Made by a program: the position numbers and the translations under genes. Shown one piece after another: positions 47,031-52,908 of a DNA stretch of 52,908 nt. Under the pieces are notes generated by a model. The model was not told where the DNA came from, did not search any database, and worked only from the letters and a program-made list of their open reading frames with translations. The stretch is from Entamoeba histolytica HM-1:IMSS (taxonomy: Eukaryota > Evosea > Mastigamoebida > Endamoebidae), in contig NW_001914930.1 of NCBI RefSeq assembly GCF_000208925.1, positions 9,536-62,443 of the forward strand, given 5' to 3'. Position 1 is the first letter of the stretch. Each line of letters starts with the position of its first letter.

Positions 47031-48497
47031 TTAAATAATAAAAACAAACGTATTAACTTTATTGTCAAATTCCGGGAGTAATAAACAAATAGTATCAATA
47101 ATTTCTTTTCCATCTTTTTCTTCGAAATCTTGTATTGGTGAAAAGTCAAAATTCTCGCCAACCATATTATTTGATTCATTATTTATTTCATAAGACATAC
47201 AAATGATAATAATATCAAGTAAATCAGAAACTATATTAGGTCTTTCTTGTACAGAAAGTCTTGTTAAAGCAGAAAGAACATGAATTATTATTCCTTTTCT
47301 TTGGAATTCTTGAATCAAATTAAAATCATGTTTCTTAGTCATCAATATAAAATTCATTATCTCAATTGAAAAAAATGCAGCTTCTACATTTTGATTAGCT
47401 GTTGATGTAATTAAAAAAGAAATAAACCTCTCATTATTTCTAATAATTTGAATAGCACTCTCAGTATATTTTGGAGTTATTAATACAGAATTAATAAATG
47501 AAAACATTTGAATAATTATTGAATTTGATGCCTGCCAACACACATCAATAGTAGATTCATATAAATTAGAAATATAGTCATAAGTGTCAGGATATTTGTC
47601 ATGACAATTACTAATAAATTGTAATACAAATTTTTGAAAATCACCATATCTCATGTTCATAATTCCCGTTAAAAACTCCATTACTTCATTTGAATGTACC
47701 ATTCTACATACAAGTTCAATATTAAATTCAGATAAATTAACCATTGTCTGTAACATGTATAATGATGTATCTCCTTCAAACCCCTGCCCCATTTTAATTA
47801 CGTAAGGCATCAATACATATGCAAACCTTTCATCACATTTTGGATTTCCTGATGTAATATTCATAATAACATGGCATAATGCTGTTGGCATTGTTGGGTC
47901 TGTTCTTAAACTAAGAAATCGATCACATAGTCTTAAAAATGAATTAAAAAATCCATAAGATAAACATATGTCTCTATAATATGGAGATGAACCCATAATA
48001 TTACCAATTCCATTTGCAGCTTGCTCAAATATATTCAGAAATTTTAATTTAAATTGTGAACATAATATATCAGCATATTGTTTAGCTATCCCTAGTTGAA
48101 TAAATTCATCAATAATTTGAGGGTTATCAATTGCTGCCATTGACGCAGTAATTCCAACAGCTAAATTTTTAATTGATATTTCTCCTGAAATTAATTGAGA
48201 TAGTCGGGGTAATACTCCACTTTGATAAATTTCAATTAAAGGAGGTTGTGTGCCTAAAAGTAATTTTCTAAATCCATTTAATCCTTGAAGAATATCATGC
48301 TCTGAATTTGAATTAATAAGGTTTTTAAATTGAGTAATACTATCTACAGACAGTGTTTGTATTAAAGTTTTTTCTTCTTTTGGTACAGAGTCAGCCAATG
48401 TCCTTTTATTTGACAGCATTTCTAGTCTTTTAGAAGTACGAAGTTGAGAGTGAAGGTGTTGTTGTGATTGAAATGTCCAAACATTTTTTCTGAACAT
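47031..48497 (-). CDS. Second importin alpha-like protein, 488 aa
   Basis: The N-terminus (MFRKNVWTFQSQQHLHSQLR TSKRLEMLSNKR) is a weakened importin-beta-binding domain. Armadillo-like helical repeats follow to about 440, then an acidic patch (FSPIQDFEEKDGKE). The same start (MFRKN) and architecture as the gene at 12779-14254 indicate a paralogue, but the 'WxxSN' groove residues are mostly lost. I infer a specialised or regulatory importin alpha with reduced classical NLS binding. An unrelated ARM protein is possible. Confidence 0.75.
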   Translation of the reverse strand: MFRKNVWTFQSQQHLHSQLRTSKRLEMLSNKRTLADSVPKEEKTLIQTLSVDSITQFKNLINSNSEHDILQGLNGFRKLLLGTQPPLIEIYQSGVLPRLSQLISGEISIKNLAVGITASMAAIDNPQIIDEFIQLGIAKQYADILCSQFKLKFLNIFEQAANGIGNIMGSSPYYRDICLSYGFFNSFLRLCDRFLSLRTDPTMPTALCHVIMNITSGNPKCDERFAYVLMPYVIKMGQGFEGDTSLYMLQTMVNLSEFNIELVCRMVHSNEVMEFLTGIMNMRYGDFQKFVLQFISNCHDKYPDTYDYISNLYESTIDVCWQASNSIIIQMFSFINSVLITPKYTESAIQIIRNNERFISFLITSTANQNVEAAFFSIEIMNFILMTKKHDFNLIQEFQRKGIIIHVLSALTRLSVQERPNIVSDLLDIIIICMSYEINNESNNMVGENFDFSPIQDFEEKDGKEIIDTICLLLPEFDNKVNTFVFII

Positions 48498-48740
48498 CCC
48501 TTTGATTTTATGAGTTCAAGAATAATTTAATAAGTTCTTTGTATCAAAGATTTTTCGAGTAGACATTTATATTTTCTATTGAACGTAGTTCCTTAAATTC
48601 ATTAAATTGTTGGTAACAAAAAGCATAATTTGTAGTATTTAAAAATAATATAATAAAAACTAATTAGATTATAACATAGGTAAATCAAAATATGAAACAA
48701 TAGAAAAGTTTTAACTGAAAATGAATAGTTAATCATTATT

Positions 48741-49706
48741 ATGTTCGAGCTTCTTCAGCTGATTACTCTTACTATAATTATTCATTATTTATCTTGTAAA
48801 TTTAAAGTATATTTTATTCATTGGCATTTAGATACTATTTCTCAATCAAAATTACAATGGAAACATGTGGTTATTATTCCTTTGGTTGGTTCATTATTTC
48901 TTATATTTGTTTTCTTTTATCCATCTACAGCTAAATATTTTATTTATGCGTCTGTATTTTTTTCTGCAGTTTCTTGTTTTTGTTTAATACTTCAACCAAT
49001 TTTTGATTATGTCCCATCACTATCTTCAAAAATAAGAATTTGTTTATCTTTGTTAATTTCATTGACAATTATTTTTGTTTATCTTCTCACACAAACACGC
49101 TGGAGTTCTAATATTATTGCTATTGGAGTTGCAGTAGCAATTCAATCTTTTCTGTTTGTTGATAAAGTTCATATCCCATTAGTTCTTCTTTCTATTATGT
49201 TCTTTTATGATATCTTTTGGGTATTTGGTTCAGCTAATCTTTCATTATTTGATGGTAAATCAGTAATGGTTGAAGCTGCAAAAACAGCAACATCATTAAA
49301 ACTTCCTTTATTAATAGAATTCATTAATGGACAATTTTTAATTGGATTAGGAGATATTATTCTTCCAGGTATATTTATTAACTATGCTTATTGCATTGAT
49401 TTGTTTTATAAAACGAAATATTTCATTACAACTTTGCTTGGCTATTGTTTTGGTTTAGTCTTAACATTATTTGTTTTATGGAATTTTAAAGTTGGTCAAC
49501 CAGCTTTACTTTATCTTGTTCCTTCAATGGTTATTCCTTTCTTAATTTATGCTTATTATTCAAAAACAATCAAAACAGTCTTCTCTCTTAGTTTAACTTC
49601 TAAGTTTAGTGAGACAAATTCTCTTCCTGAACTTAGTCTACCTTCTGACTTCTCACATGAATCTCCTGTCTTTTCAGAACAACAACTAACTATTCAGTTA
49701 GAATAA
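48741..49706 (+). CDS. Signal peptide peptidase (presenilin-type intramembrane aspartyl protease), 321 aa
   Basis: About nine membrane segments carry the three family motifs: FFYDIFWVF with the catalytic Asp157 (YD motif), LIGLGDIILPG with catalytic Asp205 (GxGD) and QPALLYLVP (PAL motif, 254-262). Length and order fit SPP rather than presenilin, which has a longer loop. Known reaction: cleavage of type II signal-peptide remnants and some tail-anchored proteins inside the ER membrane. The C-terminus is Ser/Pro-rich without a KKxx signal. It diverges from the importin alpha-like gene across 243 bases. Confidence 0.93.
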   Translation: MFELLQLITLTIIIHYLSCKFKVYFIHWHLDTISQSKLQWKHVVIIPLVGSLFLIFVFFYPSTAKYFIYASVFFSAVSCFCLILQPIFDYVPSLSSKIRICLSLLISLTIIFVYLLTQTRWSSNIIAIGVAVAIQSFLFVDKVHIPLVLLSIMFFYDIFWVFGSANLSLFDGKSVMVEAAKTATSLKLPLLIEFINGQFLIGLGDIILPGIFINYAYCIDLFYKTKYFITTLLGYCFGLVLTLFVLWNFKVGQPALLYLVPSMVIPFLIYAYYSKTIKTVFSLSLTSKFSETNSLPELSLPSDFSHESPVFSEQQLTIQLE

Positions 49707-50092
49707 TTCATTTGAATTTATTCTTTTCTTATATTTTTATTAATTAATTAATAAAACTAACTTTTCTTCTTTGATCTTTTTTTATCACAAATCCTTTTCT
49801 AATGATTCAATCCTCTTATTTTTCTTAAAAACGTTTTTAATTTATATTAGAATATACTTGTTTTTTTTTTCTTTTTTTTTGTAAGATTTTTATATTCTTA
49901 TTGTTTTATAATTAGTTAAAAAAAATTTTTTTATTTAATACAAAAATAGAATACGTATTTTTAGAAAGGAAGACTTTTACAATTTAAGAGGTAAGAAAAC
50001 GGGATATTAGGATATTGATATAATTTATAAGAAAAAAATAAAAAAATTAAACTTGAAAAAAATTTATTTTAGGAAATTTTTTTTAATACTAC
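49707..50092. other. Intergenic, A+T-rich
   Basis: A 386-base spacer with long T-runs (49858-49880) after the SPP gene and A-runs before the next gene. No coding or structured element was seen. Confidence 0.55.
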
Positions 50093-51991
50093 ATGGATAT
50101 GAAAACTACTGTTCAACAACGTAAAAAGAGTTGGCTCTGCATTTTCCCTGGATGCAAAGAACCAGTTAAAACGCATTACAATTGTTATTCTCATGTATGG
50201 GATGCACATTTGAGACATTTAGCTGCATCACCAATATATGGGGGAGAAAAAGGACAGGTATATAAAAAATTAACACATAGACTGGAAGCTAAAAAACAGT
50301 GCGAACTTTATATGACTGAAGTTAATAATTATACTGACATTGAACAACAACGTTCTATTGCACGTGCTCGTATTGGTAATCCACAATTATCTCTTTTAAT
50401 TAATTCATTAGATTCTGAAATTACAAATACAGTCTCTAACGAAGTAATAAACACAGTAATCAATCAAAATAATCTTGTCACTTTTCCTTTACAAGATTTA
50501 ATCAATTCGTCACTTAATAAATCTCTAAGTCTACCTTCTCAATCAACTTTATATCAAAATTCATCTAATCCTCTTTCTTTTCAAGAACAATCTTCTCCTG
50601 TAATTCATACATATGAATGTGGTTCTAATGAAATAGAAGATAATCAGTTAAAAAGTGTATTACAACATGACGACTTTATTCGTATTATTCAAATTAATGA
50701 AAATTTAAAACGACTTCATGTTGCTGGTGAGATATTAGCTGAAAATGGATTTTTACAAAGATCTGATGCTCGTGTAAAAGAGCATATTGAACCTCTCAAA
50801 GGGTGTCTTGATAAAATTTTAAAGTTAACAGGTAAATCATTTAATTATACTGGGAAAGAAGAAAAAAATTTAGGTTTTATTGCACAAGAAGTTCAAGAAG
50901 TTTGTCCTGAATTAGTTCATGAAGATGAATTTGGATTATCTGTTGATGTTATTGGTATAATTCCTATTTTAGTTGAAGCATTAAAAGAGATTAATAATGC
51001 AGCATCTGAAAGTAATACAGGATCAATGGATTGTTTTAAAGAATTATCAAAAGCAGCAAATGATGCTTTAGAAAATATTAAAATAATTAGTAAGAAACTG
51101 CAAGAAAATGAAGACGAAAAAAGAAAAGTCATTGGAACTTTTGCTATAGAAGAAGAGTCATTTCATTTTTCAATAGGACCAGCAATAATAACATTTTCAT
51201 TAGCAGTATTACTCAGTACTCTATCTGGACTAGTAATATTTATTTTACCTAAATTACCTGGAGTCTGGTTTTATTGTTGGGGAATAACTTGTGCATTATG
51301 GTTTAGTACATTCCAAAACAAAAATGAATTAAAATATACAATGCAGAAAAGAAAATTAATATTATATTGGAATAAAGAAAATACATTATTTACTTATGTC
51401 CTTTTATTTATTGGTTTATTAACTGTAGGAATGAGTATTGTGATGGGAAAGTCTATAATAATACTCTGTCTTGTAAGTCTTTGTATATTATTTATATTAG
51501 GCACTCTAGCGTTTTGGTTTAATACAAAATATAAGTTATCTTTTAATATTATTATCAGTGTATTGGTTCTTTTCTTTCTTGGAGTTGTAGTTATTATTGG
51601 TGTATCATTTTTAATTCAACCAGACTATACTTGTTCAATTAATGATAATAGAAGTGGTTATTCCTTAACCATAAATCTTAATGAAAAAATTCCTAAACAA
51701 GTTATTTCTCAATTACCATGGAATTGTTGGTCAAGTTCATTTGAATTTAGTGATAAATTACCTCAAGGAATTTATTCTGTTACGAAGGGATCAAATACTG
51801 CTCCTTATATTGAAGGAATAGTTAGAACGAATTTCCCAACATTTACAACTAATGTATATATAAAATGTGTTGATGTTACCAGGTTTTATTGTGGAGCAAT
51901 CACTTTTAAAACCTGTTCTTCAAGAACAACAGAAGATGACTGTATAAGAAATGGTTGTGATTGGTTTTCAGAAACTGGTGTTTGTCAATAA
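50093..51991 (+). CDS. Membrane-tethered C2H2 zinc-finger protein with MYRF-type self-cleaving ICA (peptidase S74) domain, 632 aa
   Basis: The N-terminal basic region carries one zinc finger, C16-x4-C21-x12-H34-x4-H39. A Gln/Asn/Ser-rich linker (80-200) leads to an intramolecular chaperone auto-processing domain at about 208-300. The approach LHVAGEILAENGFLQRSDAR matches MYRF 'VVCGNMKVMGTIMHPSDSR'. The predicted nucleophile Ser225 and Lys230 keep the S-x4-K spacing, and LGFIAQEVQEVCPELV is the core strand-helix. A coiled coil follows (310-345), then five membrane spans (362-510) and a Cys-rich luminal/extracellular end (511-632). In MYRF the ICA trimerises, cuts itself and frees the N-terminal transcription factor. 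I infer the same release mechanism with a zinc finger instead of an Ndt80 domain. Confidence 0.8.
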   Translation: MDMKTTVQQRKKSWLCIFPGCKEPVKTHYNCYSHVWDAHLRHLAASPIYGGEKGQVYKKLTHRLEAKKQCELYMTEVNNYTDIEQQRSIARARIGNPQLSLLINSLDSEITNTVSNEVINTVINQNNLVTFPLQDLINSSLNKSLSLPSQSTLYQNSSNPLSFQEQSSPVIHTYECGSNEIEDNQLKSVLQHDDFIRIIQINENLKRLHVAGEILAENGFLQRSDARVKEHIEPLKGCLDKILKLTGKSFNYTGKEEKNLGFIAQEVQEVCPELVHEDEFGLSVDVIGIIPILVEALKEINNAASESNTGSMDCFKELSKAANDALENIKIISKKLQENEDEKRKVIGTFAIEEESFHFSIGPAIITFSLAVLLSTLSGLVIFILPKLPGVWFYCWGITCALWFSTFQNKNELKYTMQKRKLILYWNKENTLFTYVLLFIGLLTVGMSIVMGKSIIILCLVSLCILFILGTLAFWFNTKYKLSFNIIISVLVLFFLGVVVIIGVSFLIQPDYTCSINDNRSGYSLTINLNEKIPKQVISQLPWNCWSSSFEFSDKLPQGIYSVTKGSNTAPYIEGIVRTNFPTFTTNVYIKCVDVTRFYCGAITFKTCSSRTTEDDCIRNGCDWFSETGVCQ

Positions 51992-52908
51992 GTCTTGTGT
52001 ATGAAATTAATTAATTTTTTTGTGGATAACAACATCTCTATTCTTTTTTAAACTAAACAAAAAGTTGTCCAACAAACAAAACAATGACTTTTCTTTCTTT
52101 TATTTCCTTTATTTCTTCATACTTTTTAATTTTTACAGTTTGTATTGTATCTATTCGTTTCTTTTTTTTTATTCCAACAACATCTTTTTTTCGTTAAATA
52201 AGAATGAAAAATATAATGAGTGTATTAAAAAAATTTGGATTGGTTATGAAAATTAAATGAAGGAATAAGATGTTATTCATGAGAAGTATTTCTAAGAAGA
52301 ATAAAACAAAGAAATAGGAAATAATAAGAGAATATTATGAATGATGGAAATAAAGTAAGTTGATAAATAGAAAAATATATTGATAAGATAGAACATAGAC
52401 TAAATAACGAGTGGTATTGATGAAATAGATTAAGATAGTAAAGAAGAATAAGACAAAAAGGAATAAAAATATTAAAAATAACAGTCAACAATTAAATTGA
52501 ATATGATGAACTTAATCAATATTCAAATAGCTGAATAATATGATAAAATGAAAGTCTGTTACTGAAAAATGAAAATAAACGAATATAGAATAAAGGAGGA
52601 ATTGATTATAACAAACAAATATTGTTTGATGATAAATCATAAATTCAATATATTCTTATTTATTTGTGTTATTATATTTTCCAATGAAAAAATTAATAGA
52701 TGTTTTTGTTAATAACAAAAGAATATATTACCATAATAGATAGAATTGAATAAGAAAAATGAATAACTTTGTTCAATTTCTTTAGAGTCTCTTTTAACTT
52801 TTAAGAACTTCTTTTTCTGAGTTTATGCTGTCATTGAAACGAAATGTTATTGTTAGTACAACCCTGAACTATATCAACCGATTCCAAAAAAATTATATCC
52901 AAATACTA
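51992..52908. other. Intergenic to right edge
   Basis: A 917-base A+T-rich stretch. The first 250 bases are T-rich on the + strand, and the short frame there is low-complexity Phe/Tyr/Asn and not convincing. The rest is GA/AT-rich without coding frames. No repeat or structured RNA was recognised. Confidence 0.5.

Noticed and set aside
52020..52256. 78-codon frame after the ICA-domain gene
   Set aside because: It is low-complexity Phe/Tyr/Asn from T-rich DNA and has no ATG start or domain.

Overview
The window is nuclear DNA of an Entamoeba species, most like the E. histolytica/E. dispar group. The evidence is very high A+T content, compact single-exon genes, and tiny introns of 44-81 bases that almost all begin GTTTGT and mostly end TAG. 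A GAACT(T)TAAA-type promoter element lies 10-40 bases before several start codons. The families present also fit: BspA-type leucine-rich repeats, TLDc proteins, and a LINE with a restriction-like endonuclease. UAA and UGA are both used as normal stops. About 33 protein genes are supported. Six of them need splicing and three of those are easily missed: Sec61-beta, a LIM/zinc-ribbon protein and a coiled-coil protein with an ATG-only first exon.

Layout. 1-1.75 kb: two acidic secreted proteins, the first running off the left edge in an almost pure Asp/Glu tract. 2.7-9.5 kb: membrane-system genes, namely a four-span protein, a small HTH-like protein, a Tul1-type membrane RING ligase, a BORCS5-like coiled-coil protein, VMP1, a helical-repeat protein and a PDI-like protein. 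9.5-11.2 kb: empty A+T-rich DNA. 11.2-21.4 kb: Prp46/PLRG1 broken by one UGA, Sec61-beta, importin alpha, a seven-span protein, DJ-1, a LIM/zinc-ribbon protein, a zinc-finger protein with a degenerate deacetylase fold, an SLC35F-type transporter and a Tem1/Spg1 GTPase. 21.5 kb: a compact G+C-rich structured element, perhaps an RNA gene. 21.8-26.8 kb: CNOT11 and PP4R3 share a 50-base promoter, followed by an unknown protein. 27.7-35.2 kb: BspA-like LRR protein, DHHC acyltransferase, a secreted MOCOS-type aminotransferase and a P-type cation ATPase. 35.8-42.1 kb: beta-COP, Utp7, an RNase H2 subunit C candidate and an unknown protein. 42.19-42.89 kb: a 665-base insertion with 19-base direct repeats and a T24 tail, which looks like an undescribed SINE-like element. 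43.0-52.0 kb: TLDc-RRM protein, Dbp8/DDX49, a decayed LINE, a second importin alpha, signal peptide peptidase, and a large membrane-tethered zinc-finger protein with a self-cleaving ICA domain.

How the genes fit together. Most are housekeeping genes of ER/Golgi traffic and quality control (Sec61-beta, PDI, VMP1, Tul1-like, DHHC, beta-COP, SPP) or of RNA work (Prp46, CNOT11, Utp7, Dbp8). They are not an operon. Several neighbours diverge across 50-250 bases and may share promoters. The most novel-looking items are the MYRF-like membrane transcription factor with a C2H2 finger, the catalytically dead HDAC-like protein with an ADD/PHD finger, the SINE-like insertion, and the two hairpin-closed elements with shared internal motifs.
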